A stretch of DNA of 64,000 bases from an uncultured Bacteroidia bacterium (GTDB lineage Bacteria; Bacteroidota; Bacteroidia; Bacteroidales; F082), in the NCBI GenBank assembly GCA_902774365.1, contig CACYHX010000005.1, positions 1-64,000 of the forward strand. Direction: 5' to 3'. The first letter of the stretch is position 1. The number at the start of each line of letters is the position of its first letter. A program made the position numbers and the translations under genes. Below, one piece after another: positions 16,722 through 25,776 of this stretch. A model generated the notes under the pieces. That model was not told the origin of the DNA, ran no database searches, and was given only the letters and a program-made list of their open reading frames with translations.

Positions 16722-17329
16722 AAATCATCTGCATAGGACGTAACTATCTGGCGCATGTCAAGGAATTGGACAACGCCCTGCCGACCGAGCCTCTGTTTTT
16801 CATGAAGCCCGAAACGGCGTTGTTGCCCGCGGGCGAGCCTTTCCCGTATCCCGATTTCAGCAAGGAAATCCATTATGAGACGGAACTGGTGTTGCGCATC
16901 TGCAAGACGGGCAAGGCGATTGATGAAAAGCAGGCTTCCGGGTATTACGACGCCATCACCGTGGGCATCGATTTCACCGCCCGCGACCTCCAAAGCCGAT
17001 GCAAGGCCAAAGGCCATCCCTGGGAAATCGCCAAGGCTTTCGATTATTCTGCTCCAATTGGTGAGTTCAAGAAAATCAGTGAGTTGAAGTGCACTGAAGA
17101 TATTGCCTTTGGCATGAAACTCAACGGCGTATGGGCACAGCAAGGCCACAGCCACGATATGATCTTCAGCTTCGACAGAATCGTCTCTCATGTGTCGCGT
17201 TTCGTCACTTTGGAAGAAGGCGACTGCATCTTCACGGGCACACCGCAAGGTGTGGGTGAAGTGCATGTTGACGATGTGCTGGAGTTGTTTTTGGAGGATG
17301 AGCCTATGTTTAAATTTGAAATTAAATAA
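16718..17329 (+). CDS. Fumarylacetoacetate hydrolase family protein
   Basis: A 203-residue FAH-superfamily enzyme of the short FAHD1-like type. Seen motifs are HYETELVLRI (metal-binding Glu residues, about 50-59), TVGIDFTARDLQ (about 83-94) with a following Lys/Gly loop, and FTGTPQGVGEV near 167-177. Members hydrolyse acylpyruvates or decarboxylate oxaloacetate using Mg2+; the substrate here cannot be told. It overlaps the exonuclease gene by 4 bases and is followed after 23 bases by the tricorn-like gene, probably on the same transcript. Joining an exonuclease and a metabolic hydrolase in one operon has no obvious functional logic. Confidence 0.88.
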   Translation: MKIICIGRNYLAHVKELDNALPTEPLFFMKPETALLPAGEPFPYPDFSKEIHYETELVLRICKTGKAIDEKQASGYYDAITVGIDFTARDLQSRCKAKGHPWEIAKAFDYSAPIGEFKKISELKCTEDIAFGMKLNGVWAQQGHSHDMIFSFDRIVSHVSRFVTLEEGDCIFTGTPQGVGEVHVDDVLELFLEDEPMFKFEIK

Positions 17330-17352
17330 GTGATAATCAATAAAATAAAACT

Positions 17353-20300
17353 ATGAAGAAACTTTTTTTGTTGTCGCTGCTCGCAGTGGCCTTTCAACTC
17401 TCCGCCCAGCCTCTTTGGATGCGCCATAATGTGATTTCACCGCAGGGCGACAAGATTGCCTTCTGCTATAAAGGTGACGTCTATGTGGTTAGCGCCACAG
17501 GGGGCAAAGCCCAACAAATCACGACCAACGCCGCCTATGATGCCGACCCGATTTGGTCGCCCGACGGCAAACTAATCGCCTTTAGCTCCGACCGCAACGG
17601 CAATTTCGATGTGTATCTCGTTGCTGCAGAGGGCGGGGTGGCCCAACGCATTACAACCAATTCAGCCACTGAGATTCCTTTGGCCTTCTCGCCCGACGGC
17701 AAGGAGATTTATTTCTCCGCACAGATTCAGAAAGCCGCTGAGAATGTGCAGTTTGCCTCGGGCTGGATTACCGAGTTATATAAGGTGAGCACCGAAGGCG
17801 GTCGCCCCGAACAGGTGGTGGCCGTGCCAGTGTGTAGCATGTCGTTCGACAAGGACGGCAAGTCGTTCCTCTACTACGACCGCAAGGGCAGCGAGAACGT
17901 GTGGCGCAAGCACCACACTTCCTCCGTGGCGCGCGACGTGGTGTACTACAACGCCAAGAAAAAGACACATACCCTGCTGACCACCAACGTGGGCGAGGAC
18001 CGCGACCCGAGATACCTGCCTGGCTATAAGGATGTTGTGTTCTTGAGCGAGCGCAACGACGGCAGTTTCAACGTCTACAAGGCTCCTGCCAACAACCTCG
18101 AACAAGTGGAGGCGGTGACGCATTTCACCACCCATCCTGTGCGTTTCCTGAGTGTGGCCAACAACGGCTTGCTTTGCTATGGTTACATGGGCGAAATCTA
18201 CACCCAACGCATTGGCAGCGAGCCGCAAAAGGTGAACATCGAAATCGTCAACGACCAAGCCGCGGAGCAGCTGGTGAAGCAGGACTTCAAAGGCGTGGGT
18301 AGCTTTGCGCTCAGCGACGACGGCAAGCAAATTGCTTTTGTCTCGCGCGGTGAGGTGTTCGTGACGGGTGTCGACGAATACGCCACCACCAAACAAATCA
18401 CGCATACCGCCCAAGCCGAGCGTAGCCCCTCGTTCTCGAAGGATGGCCGCACCTTAGTCTATGCCTCGGAACGCGACGGCTACTGGAACCTCTACCAGGC
18501 CACCATTGTTCGCAAGGACGACTACAACTTCGCCTACGCCACGCTGATTGACGAGAAGCCGCTGTTCGACAACGACGGCATCGAGCGCAGCAATCCCGAG
18601 TATTCGCCCGATGGGAAGGAGATCGCCTTTATAGAGAATCGTAATATCTTGAAAGTCTATAATATAGCCTCAAAGGAAGTGCGTCAAATCACGGATGGCA
18701 CGCAGCATTACGGCAGCTTGGGTTATGAATGGTCGCCCGACGGGAAATGGTTCGCCGTGACTTTGATTACCCACATGCGCGACCCGTATTCAGATGTCGG
18801 CATCGTGTCTGCCAATGGTGATATGAAGATCTACAACATCACCGAGAGCGCCTATTTCGATGATGACCCGCAATGGGTACTTGATGGCAATGCAATTATT
18901 TATAACTCAGATAGATATGGTATGCGCTCCCATGCTTCATGGGGCAGCCAAAGGGATGCCTTCATCGCCTTCCTGAACCAAGATGCCTACGACAAGTTCC
19001 GCTTGAACAAAGAGGAATACGCCTTGCTGAAGGAGACGGAGAAAGGCAGCAAGGACAAGCCGAAAGAAGAGCCGAAAAAAGATGAGGGCAAAGACAAAAA
19101 GAAGGGCAAGGATGATGAGAAGAAAGACGAGAAACCTAAGGAAGCCAAGAAGACTGAAGTGGACCTGGAACATCTTCAAGACCGCGTTATCCGCCTCACC
19201 CCGATGTCGTCTAACCTGAGCGGCATGGCCCTCACTAGCGACGGCGAGAAGCTCTATTTCATGACTTCGTTTGAGAAGGGCTACGACCTTTGGGAGATGG
19301 ACGTCCGCGAGAAGTCGATGAAGATCACGAAGAAGATGGGACAAGGTGGCGCACAACTCAGGATGAAAGGTGACAACCTGTTTGTGCTCTCTGGCGGCAA
19401 CCTGCAAAAAATCGACAAGGGCGGCAAGTCGACGTCGATAAAATATGACGCCACCATGGAACTCAACCTTGCCGAAGAGCGTGAGTATATGTTCAACCAT
19501 GTCTTCCTGCAAATCGAGAAACGTTTCTTCATGAAGGACCATCACGGCGTCGACCTCGATTTGATGAAAAACGCCTACCAGCCTTTCCTGGCGCATATCA
19601 ACAACAACTACGACTTCACCGAGATGCTGAGCGAGATTTTGGGCGAGCTGAATGTGTCGCACACGGGTTCGGGCTATCGTCCTTCAGGCCGCGGCGGCGA
19701 TGCCACGGCTGAGTTCGGCGTGCTCCTCGACCTCGACTATAAGGGCGACGGTCTGAAGATTGCCGAGGTGGTGGAAGGCGGTCCCTTCGACAAAGGCAAG
19801 TCGAAAGTGAAGGCAGGCTGCATCATTGAAAAGATTGACGGCGTGGAGATCACGAAAGGCATGGACTACTATCCGTTGCTCAACAACAAGCGCGACAAGA
19901 CCGTGTTGGTGACCGTCAAGGATGGCGGCAAGACTTGGGAAGAGACCGTGAAGCCCATCAGCCATGGCGCGATGAACGAACTGCTTTACAACCGTTGGGT
20001 GAAACACAACGAGGAGACCGTGAAGAAACTGTCCAATGGTCGCTTGGGCTATGTCCACATCAAGAGCATGGGTGACGCTAGCTATCGTGATGTGTATTCC
20101 CAGATCCTTGGCAAGTACAACCTCTGCGACGGCATCGTCATCGACACCCGCTTCAACGGCGGCGGTCGTCTGCACGAGGACATCGAAATCCTGTTCAGTG
20201 GCGAGAAATACCTCGAACAAGTCATCAACGACAGTGTGGCCTGCGTGATGCCTTCGCGCCGCTACAACAAGCCGTCCATCATGATTGTCGGCGAGGCCAA

Positions 20301-20613
20301 CTACAGCAATGCACACGGCACGCCGTGGGTCTACAAGCACAAGAAGATGGGTAGCATCGTCGGTATGCCCGTGCCTGGCACCATGTCGAGCGTGACGTGG
20401 GAGACCTTGCAAGACCCGTCGATGTACTTCGGTTTGCCCGTGGTGGGCTATCGTACCGAGCAGGGCAACTGGCTGGAGAATACGCAGTTGGAACCTGATT
20501 TCAAGGTGCGTAACACGCCCGAGAAGATGGCCGAAGGCGTGGATGAACAGCTAGAGGCAGCTGTCAACCAGCTTCTCAAAGAACTGAAGGATTTCCATTA
20601 TTGGGGTAAATAA
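17353..20613 (+). CDS. Tricorn protease homologue (S41 family, secreted)
   Basis: A 1086-residue exported protease. The signal peptide covers 1-19 (cut near LSA|QP). TolB/WD40-like propeller repeats with SPDGK motifs fill about 25-560 and resume at about 610-700. The two parts are separated by a Lys/Glu/Asp-rich insert at about 565-605. The tricorn core follows: MKDHHGVDL with the family's catalytic His near 730, a PDZ domain (about 795-880), and an S41 domain with VIDTRFNGGGR and the Ser-containing NYSNAHGTPW near 980. The likely role is degradation of peptides in the periplasm. It is followed by a perfect hairpin without a T-run. Confidence 0.92.
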   Translation: MKKLFLLSLLAVAFQLSAQPLWMRHNVISPQGDKIAFCYKGDVYVVSATGGKAQQITTNAAYDADPIWSPDGKLIAFSSDRNGNFDVYLVAAEGGVAQRITTNSATEIPLAFSPDGKEIYFSAQIQKAAENVQFASGWITELYKVSTEGGRPEQVVAVPVCSMSFDKDGKSFLYYDRKGSENVWRKHHTSSVARDVVYYNAKKKTHTLLTTNVGEDRDPRYLPGYKDVVFLSERNDGSFNVYKAPANNLEQVEAVTHFTTHPVRFLSVANNGLLCYGYMGEIYTQRIGSEPQKVNIEIVNDQAAEQLVKQDFKGVGSFALSDDGKQIAFVSRGEVFVTGVDEYATTKQITHTAQAERSPSFSKDGRTLVYASERDGYWNLYQATIVRKDDYNFAYATLIDEKPLFDNDGIERSNPEYSPDGKEIAFIENRNILKVYNIASKEVRQITDGTQHYGSLGYEWSPDGKWFAVTLITHMRDPYSDVGIVSANGDMKIYNITESAYFDDDPQWVLDGNAIIYNSDRYGMRSHASWGSQRDAFIAFLNQDAYDKFRLNKEEYALLKETEKGSKDKPKEEPKKDEGKDKKKGKDDEKKDEKPKEAKKTEVDLEHLQDRVIRLTPMSSNLSGMALTSDGEKLYFMTSFEKGYDLWEMDVREKSMKITKKMGQGGAQLRMKGDNLFVLSGGNLQKIDKGGKSTSIKYDATMELNLAEEREYMFNHVFLQIEKRFFMKDHHGVDLDLMKNAYQPFLAHINNNYDFTEMLSEILGELNVSHTGSGYRPSGRGGDATAEFGVLLDLDYKGDGLKIAEVVEGGPFDKGKSKVKAGCIIEKIDGVEITKGMDYYPLLNNKRDKTVLVTVKDGGKTWEETVKPISHGAMNELLYNRWVKHNEETVKKLSNGRLGYVHIKSMGDASYRDVYSQILGKYNLCDGIVIDTRFNGGGRLHEDIEILFSGEKYLEQVINDSVACVMPSRRYNKPSIMIVGEANYSNAHGTPWVYKHKKMGSIVGMPVPGTMSSVTWETLQDPSMYFGLPVVGYRTEQGNWLENTQLEPDFKVRNTPEKMAEGVDEQLEAAVNQLLKELKDFHYWGK

Positions 20614-20615
20614 TG

Positions 20616-20648
20616 TTTTAGGGCTGCCGTGATACGGCAGCCCTAAAA
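20616..20648. repeat. Perfect 15-bp stem-loop after the tricorn gene
   Basis: TTTTAGGGCTGCCGT (20616-20630) pairs perfectly with 20634-20648 around a three-base loop. No T-run follows the stem on either strand, so it is a weak intrinsic terminator at best. An mRNA 3'-end stabiliser or attenuating hairpin is an alternative. Confidence 0.7.
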
Positions 20649-20703
20649 CCCATCCACAATTTTAGCACGGTTTTTGCGTTTTCTTGTGAAAACAATTCCT
20701 CAC

Positions 20704-21744
20704 ATGCGAGCGCGTCTGTATCTTATAGTATTATTAGTATTATTGGCCCTCATCGGCTTCTCCGCCTCGGCGCATACCGTGGTGGAACGTGACGGCTATT
20801 ATGAGGTGGAGCATGAATGGCAGTATAAGGGCAGGGATTGCTCAATCATTTTGAATATCAGCACAAACCTTTACGATTATTACCGCAACGACCGCGAGCA
20901 TCTGGCCTATTATTACCAGTTCGAGGATGGAGAGGTGCCGCCTAATTACTTCAGCTTCATGCTGTCGGAATACGACCGCCCGGTGATGCATGCCATCGCC
21001 GAGGAGTTGAGTAGATTTGGCGCCACCGAAGAGGATAGGATTGACTTGGCGCTGTCGTTCGTGCAGTCGTTGTCTTATGCCTACGATAACGACAGCAAGG
21101 ATGCGGATGAATATGTGCGTTATCCCATCGAGACCTTGGTGGATGGTCAGGGCGACTGCGAGGATAAGGTGGCCTTGCTGGTAGCCTTACTCTACGAGAT
21201 GGATGCCGACTTCGTGCTTCTGGTGCTTCCCGAACACATGGCTGTGGGCGTTCATCTAGACGAAGTCGATGTAGGCCGTTATCTTTGGTTCCACGACAAG
21301 AAGTATTATTTCATGGAGACCACCATGCCCAATTGGCAAATAGGGCAGGTCCCTGAGCATTACATGACTACCGAGATGGAAGTTGTCCCCGTCGATGATA
21401 CGCCGACGCTGCTCATGAAGGGTGTGCACTTCGATTCACAGCCGACTCTCGTCTATGAGAAGGCGAATTGCTCCTTGAAACTCGACCTGCACAATCTGGG
21501 TCCAGGCAAGGTGACGAATGTCCAGTTGCATGTCCGGATTATTGAGAAGGGCGGGAGGAACCGTCTGCTGACCGATGTGTCCTTCGTGCTCGACGAGATG
21601 TTGGAAGGCGAGCAACGCACCGACCTGCTACCCTTCAAGAGCCTGATCAAGGAAAACTGTGTCTTGGTCGTGGAACTGACGGGCGAAGAGGTCGCTCCTC
21701 AGTCCTACGAGCTGAATATGGAATACAGCAAAATCAAGCGCTGA
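20704..21744 (+). CDS. Secreted transglutaminase-like protein
   Basis: A 346-residue exported protein with a signal peptide (about 1-23, cut near ASA|H). The transglutaminase-like core at about 90-215 has a plausible Cys-His-acid triad: Cys152 in GQGDCEDK, His178 in PEHMAVGV and Glu205 in YYFMETTMP. The C-terminal 110 residues look like an immunoglobulin-like beta domain. Such cores are usually cysteine proteases or amidases; the substrate is unknown. The ATG at 20704 is chosen because the only upstream in-frame start is a TTG in front of a non-signal-like stretch. It ends directly against the convergent hexosaminidase gene with no spacer. Confidence 0.8.
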   Translation: MRARLYLIVLLVLLALIGFSASAHTVVERDGYYEVEHEWQYKGRDCSIILNISTNLYDYYRNDREHLAYYYQFEDGEVPPNYFSFMLSEYDRPVMHAIAEELSRFGATEEDRIDLALSFVQSLSYAYDNDSKDADEYVRYPIETLVDGQGDCEDKVALLVALLYEMDADFVLLVLPEHMAVGVHLDEVDVGRYLWFHDKKYYFMETTMPNWQIGQVPEHYMTTEMEVVPVDDTPTLLMKGVHFDSQPTLVYEKANCSLKLDLHNLGPGKVTNVQLHVRIIEKGGRNRLLTDVSFVLDEMLEGEQRTDLLPFKSLIKENCVLVVELTGEEVAPQSYELNMEYSKIKR

Positions 21745-24357
21745 TTATTCCACCAGCACCTCATCCATGAAAATCCAAGAGTCGTAGCCGCTGCCAGGTA
21801 GGCCTTCTGGTAATTTTCCGGGGTTTTTCACCACGATGCGGAGGTAACGTGTCGAAAGATTAGGCAATTCGAAACGCTCGCGGAAGGTGTGGTTACCGGT
21901 CAAAGGCGTTTCTGTCGTGAGTGTGAAGGTCGTGTAAGGCTTATAGCTCTTGCCGTCGTTGGAGGTGTAGACTTCAACCTCGTTGGGCCGCAAAATCCAG
22001 TCGTGGGCATTGGCCAAGAAGCCTATGTTCAGCGCGTTGACTTTCTGATATTTGCCAAAGTCGATTTCGAGGTCGGCATCGATGCCGTAGAAGCCTTGCC
22101 AATGACCATCGGTGTAGTCGTCACTACCTAAGTTGCCATCGAGTAGGGCACCATCGCCACCGCCTGAGTACTCGGGACGGTAGTTGCCTGCTGGACTGTT
22201 GAGTTGCTTCAGTTTGCCCATGCCCTTATGGTAGCAGAAGTAACGCTCGGCACAAATGGGCTCGCCCAAAGCATTGAAGCAAGCCGCTTTTACGAGGCAA
22301 GGCCGCTCCAGAATGACAGGCTTCTTGTAGACGGAGTCGTTTACTGTAACTTCCTTCCCGTCAAGGGTATAGTGGATTACCTTGTCTCCATAAACAGTCT
22401 TCAGCGCGATGGATGCATTTCCGTTTTCATCGGTTGTTGGCTCAATAAACGGCAGATATTCAAGTTGTTGCAATTCGATGGCGATGTCGTCATATTTCTT
22501 CATGTTGACGTCCAACCAATAGGGACGGCTTTCGATATTCCACACCTTGGCGTACTCGGTTTTCAGGTCATGGAGCGAGGTATACAACTCGCCAATCATC
22601 CGTTGGCTTTCGGCAATGTTGGCGTCAGTGGGATGGTTGTAGGTTCGGTAAAGTTGGATTCGGGCCATGTTGCGCTTGGCGCACCACTGCATGCGGTGCA
22701 CGGCATAGAGGGCATTGTCGAAGACGTCGGTGTTGCGTTTCACTTGCTTCTTGTCGTTGACCAGATTCTTTTCCAATACGGACAGCGCCACAGATGCCCT
22801 TTGGTTCACGGCTTTGATGGAGTCGCTGACAAGGGCGGGGTAGAAGGGCACCATAGGCTCGGTCATGGCGGTGAACTTACCGATGCCGTCGATTTTGGTC
22901 AGATCCGAAAGCTCGTCAAGATGCTGACAGATCTCTTCGGAGAGGCTGCCGAAGAAATGAAGGGTGAAGTTGGCTTCGGTGTGGCGGTCTTGTTTTGTGG
23001 CAGGGTTCCAACTCGTTTCGGCGCCTAAGGCCAAGCCAAATAAGGCACAGTTGGTCAGCGACTCGCCGAAGTCGTCCCAACAAGTGTTGATGACACCGAA
23101 CGCGCCGTTTTTGTAACCGTCACGGCACAAATTGGTGATGTTCTTTTTGAATTCATAATGTTTGGGCCAAACCCTTTCGGAGAGACTGACACCTGGCGCG
23201 ACAAAGAAATTGCGTCCTGATTTGACATAGGGTTTCAAGAAGTCGTCGAAGCTGTCGATGCCCACGTAACTCCATGCGATGAGGAAGAGGTCGTCGTCCA
23301 GATTGTCAAGGATTTCGGGATGCTGGTCGGCAATGTCACCCCACATCATCACGCGCTTGCGGTAGGGGCGAAGCATACGGTTGACGCGATTGACGTGTTG
23401 GTAATAGGCGGTTTCTGCGCCAATGGAATCAACGTATGCCTTGGCATAGCCTTGCCCGAGGCTCTCAGTTTCGTCGCAGTTGATGTTGAAATAGGGTGAC
23501 TTGTAGGCTCTTGCCACCTCGCGGAGATGGTCTTCAAGGAATTGGTAGGTCTCTTCCTTGGCGGGGTTGAGGTTCCATTTCGTGTCGGCCAAATGGCTGT
23601 AGAAAGGGTTGCAGAGAATCTCTTCGAAATGCCCAAAACATTGCTGGTTGCCGATGATTTGTATGTGATAAGGCCTGCAAAAGTCCTCCAACTCCTTGAT
23701 TTCCTCAGCGGTAAAGGCGTCGCTTGGGGCGATGTCGGGATGGCACTTCGTCTTGAAGGTGTGCTCGGTGTAGAGCGAGAAGGCGTTGAGTTTGCACTCG
23801 GCCATCTGCGGGATGAGGCGTTTCAGGTAGTCCATGCTGACGATGGGACCGCGGCTGATGTCGTCCTGCCAAGCACGGATCTTGAGGTTGGGCCAGTCGG
23901 TGATGGTCGTGCAAGGGATGCGAATCTCGCCTTTGTTGCTATAGAATGAGTAACGGTAGAGCTGTTTCAGGCTTTGGGTGGCGTAGAAGAGCCCCGTATT
24001 GGTGGTGGCCTCCATGCGGATGAAGTTGGGCGTGATGGTCAGTCGATAGGCTTGGTCCTCGTTTTCGCTCACGCCGAGGTGGTCGGTCTTGATGAGTTCA
24101 ATGTAGTTCTTGCCTTTCGTGATACCACGGGTGAACAGGATTCTCTTCGAGGTGATTTGCTCCAGGTCGCTGCGCCATATAGCAACAATCTGGTTGATCT
24201 CGGCATCCGAGGCGTCATAAGTAAGGATGATGTTCTCATCCCAAACGAAGTGACCCTCAGCGGTTTTGACTTGTTGCGGGGTAGGGAGAATATGGGTGTT
24301 TTGCGCAAAGATGCTTAATGAAAATAATGATAAAAGGATAAGTATTTTGAGTCTCAT
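21745..24357 (-). CDS. Beta-N-acetylhexosaminidase, GH20, with F5/8C-type C-terminal domain
   Basis: An 870-residue secreted glycosidase. The signal peptide covers 1-18 (cut near IFA|Q) and a GH20b-type alpha/beta domain about 20-145. The GH20 TIM barrel (about 150-480) carries the catalytic Asp295-Glu296 pair in NINCDETES, and aromatic barrel residues include Trp in WSYVG and TCWDDFGES. A chitobiase-like Ig segment (about 640-700, HYTLDGKEV) and a discoidin-type carbohydrate-binding domain (about 720-870) follow. It should release terminal GlcNAc or GalNAc. The -CDET- context replaces the common -GDE-, so substrate choice may differ. It is downstream of the small outer-membrane protein gene and faces cutC and the GH2 gene. 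Confidence 0.87.
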   Translation of the reverse strand: MRLKILILLSLFSLSIFAQNTHILPTPQQVKTAEGHFVWDENIILTYDASDAEINQIVAIWRSDLEQITSKRILFTRGITKGKNYIELIKTDHLGVSENEDQAYRLTITPNFIRMEATTNTGLFYATQSLKQLYRYSFYSNKGEIRIPCTTITDWPNLKIRAWQDDISRGPIVSMDYLKRLIPQMAECKLNAFSLYTEHTFKTKCHPDIAPSDAFTAEEIKELEDFCRPYHIQIIGNQQCFGHFEEILCNPFYSHLADTKWNLNPAKEETYQFLEDHLREVARAYKSPYFNINCDETESLGQGYAKAYVDSIGAETAYYQHVNRVNRMLRPYRKRVMMWGDIADQHPEILDNLDDDLFLIAWSYVGIDSFDDFLKPYVKSGRNFFVAPGVSLSERVWPKHYEFKKNITNLCRDGYKNGAFGVINTCWDDFGESLTNCALFGLALGAETSWNPATKQDRHTEANFTLHFFGSLSEEICQHLDELSDLTKIDGIGKFTAMTEPMVPFYPALVSDSIKAVNQRASVALSVLEKNLVNDKKQVKRNTDVFDNALYAVHRMQWCAKRNMARIQLYRTYNHPTDANIAESQRMIGELYTSLHDLKTEYAKVWNIESRPYWLDVNMKKYDDIAIELQQLEYLPFIEPTTDENGNASIALKTVYGDKVIHYTLDGKEVTVNDSVYKKPVILERPCLVKAACFNALGEPICAERYFCYHKGMGKLKQLNSPAGNYRPEYSGGGDGALLDGNLGSDDYTDGHWQGFYGIDADLEIDFGKYQKVNALNIGFLANAHDWILRPNEVEVYTSNDGKSYKPYTTFTLTTETPLTGNHTFRERFELPNLSTRYLRIVVKNPGKLPEGLPGSGYDSWIFMDEVLVE

Positions 24358-24412
24358 GGGAGTATGGTTTCTATGAAAATATCAAACTAATTAAATCAAT
24401 GAGCTTTGGATT

Positions 24413-24919
24413 CTATCGGTGTGGGTAGCATCGGATGTTCCAACCAACACTAGCGGCCATAACAAACGCTGTAGCGCATCCGTGATAATAAGGATCAAAG
24501 TAAAAGGTAAAGCCTAAACCGAAATCCAAGTCTTTGTAACTGGCACCGCCAATAACAGAGATGCCATAATTGTCAAAATCAGCGAGGCAGAAACGTGTGT
24601 CGACCATTCCTGCCCACTTGTTTTTGTTGGTATAAACACGCACACCTACAGCGGCAGTTAGTCCGTCGCCATATCCAGCGCTTAAATACGACTGAACGTA
24701 TGGATTAAACTGGTAACCAAACGAGCAGAAGAATCCTCTGTAAAGCTCGGGTCGGATAACAAAACCTTTTCCACGAGTATATGAATCGCTATTTATTTGA
24801 GAGGATTGCTGGCTTTCATAATCAGATAGTTTCAAACCATCGTATTTGATCATAGTCTGGCCATAATACGTCCCGCTTAATAACAACAATGCTGCAATTA
24901 GTAAGGCAATCTTCCTCAT
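24413..24919 (-). CDS. Small outer-membrane beta-barrel protein, unknown function
   Basis: A 168-residue protein with a signal peptide (1-21, cut near YYG|Q). The rest is built of alternating short hydrophobic and aromatic strands (GFFCSFGYQF, LDFGLGFTFYF, FVMAASVGWNI) with Tyr/Gly turns, which fits a small eight-stranded outer-membrane barrel. I do not recognise the family. The ATG at 24919 is preferred to an upstream TTG. It has its own -7 box and is followed after 55 bases by the GH20 gene, so they may share a transcript. Confidence 0.65.
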   Translation of the reverse strand: MRKIALLIAALLLLSGTYYGQTMIKYDGLKLSDYESQQSSQINSDSYTRGKGFVIRPELYRGFFCSFGYQFNPYVQSYLSAGYGDGLTAAVGVRVYTNKNKWAGMVDTRFCLADFDNYGISVIGGASYKDLDFGLGFTFYFDPYYHGCATAFVMAASVGWNIRCYPHR

Positions 24920-24983
24920 TTTTCTCTTTGTCAAGTTATAAACTTTCAGGCACGTCGGTTCTTGTTAGAGAATGTTTCGACTA

Positions 24984-24991
24984 CAAAAATA
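24984..24991 (-). promoter_or_regulatory. -7 promoter box, minus strand, for the outer-membrane protein gene
   Basis: Minus-strand TATTTTTG matches TAnnTTTG, 64 bases upstream of the ATG at 24919. It faces away from the cutC box only 23 bases distant, so the two promoters overlap. Confidence 0.5.
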
Positions 24992-25014
24992 CGATTTTTT
25001 TCCGATAAAAGCAC

Positions 25015-25022
25015 TATCTTTG
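25015..25022 (+). promoter_or_regulatory. -7 promoter box for cutC
   Basis: TATCTTTG matches TAnnTTTG and lies 17 bases upstream of the cutC ATG at 25040. This supports that ATG against the TTG at 24962. Confidence 0.6.
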
Positions 25023-25039
25023 TCCGAAATTTTAGAACT

Positions 25040-25774
25040 ATGATTAGATTGGAAATCTGTGCCAACGGCATCAAGTCGTTGCAGAATGCGATGGACGGCT
25101 GCGCCCAGTGCGTGGAGTTGTGTGAATGCCTCGAAGTGGGGGGCGTGACGCCCTCATTCGGCACTTTGGCCAAAGCCGTCGATATTTCGTTTATCCCGAT
25201 GCGGGTGCTCATCCGTCCGCGACCGGGCAACTACATCTACGACGAGGAAGAAGTCGAGATGATGAAAACCGACATCATGCTCTGCAAGAAACTCGGTTTC
25301 GAGGGTGTGGTCATCGGTGCTTTGAACGACAAAGGCGAACTCGATGTTGAGACGATTAAGGCTTTGATGGGAGCAGGCGAGGGACTGAAGTTCACTTTCC
25401 ACCGTGCTATCGATGCCTGCGTGAAGCCTTTTGAGGCGGTTGAACAACTGATTGAACTCGGCTTTGACAAAATCCTGACCTCGGGTGGCAAGCCCACAGC
25501 TTTGGAAGGCGTCCCGATGATTGCGGAGATGCAGCTGCGCTATGGCGACAAAATCGGCATCATGCCGGGCGGCGGCATCAACCTCGGCAACGTGAAGGAA
25601 ATCCTCGACATGACGGGTGCGGTGCATTGTCACGCCTCGTTAGGCCATTGGGTGCCGCGTTTCAACGAGAAACTCTATCCCAACCAGAAGGACAACACCG
25701 GCGCCACGATGGTCTGGACGGAGTCGAACAAAGACTTGATTTATGAAATGGAAAAGATGTTGAACCCGTTCTGA
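25040..25774 (+). CDS. cutC: CutC family protein
   Basis: A 244-residue TIM-barrel protein with the CutC hallmarks MIRLEICANG at the start, RVELCECLEVGGVTPS-like text at about 20-35, VRVLIRPRPG (about 53-61), FHRAIDAC (about 117) and ILTSGGKPTALEG (about 149-161). It was named for copper homeostasis, but a copper role is disputed and the fold suggests an enzyme. It is followed after 2 bases by a beta-mannosidase gene, which argues for a sugar-related job in this genome. The start at 25040 rests on the family N-terminus and the promoter position. Confidence 0.92.
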   Translation: MIRLEICANGIKSLQNAMDGCAQCVELCECLEVGGVTPSFGTLAKAVDISFIPMRVLIRPRPGNYIYDEEEVEMMKTDIMLCKKLGFEGVVIGALNDKGELDVETIKALMGAGEGLKFTFHRAIDACVKPFEAVEQLIELGFDKILTSGGKPTALEGVPMIAEMQLRYGDKIGIMPGGGINLGNVKEILDMTGAVHCHASLGHWVPRFNEKLYPNQKDNTGATMVWTESNKDLIYEMEKMLNPF

Positions 25775-25776
25775 CT

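Noticed and set aside
20616..20648. Intrinsic terminator after the tricorn gene
   Set aside because: The hairpin is perfect but is followed by AAAACCC rather than a T-run, so it is recorded as a stem-loop only.
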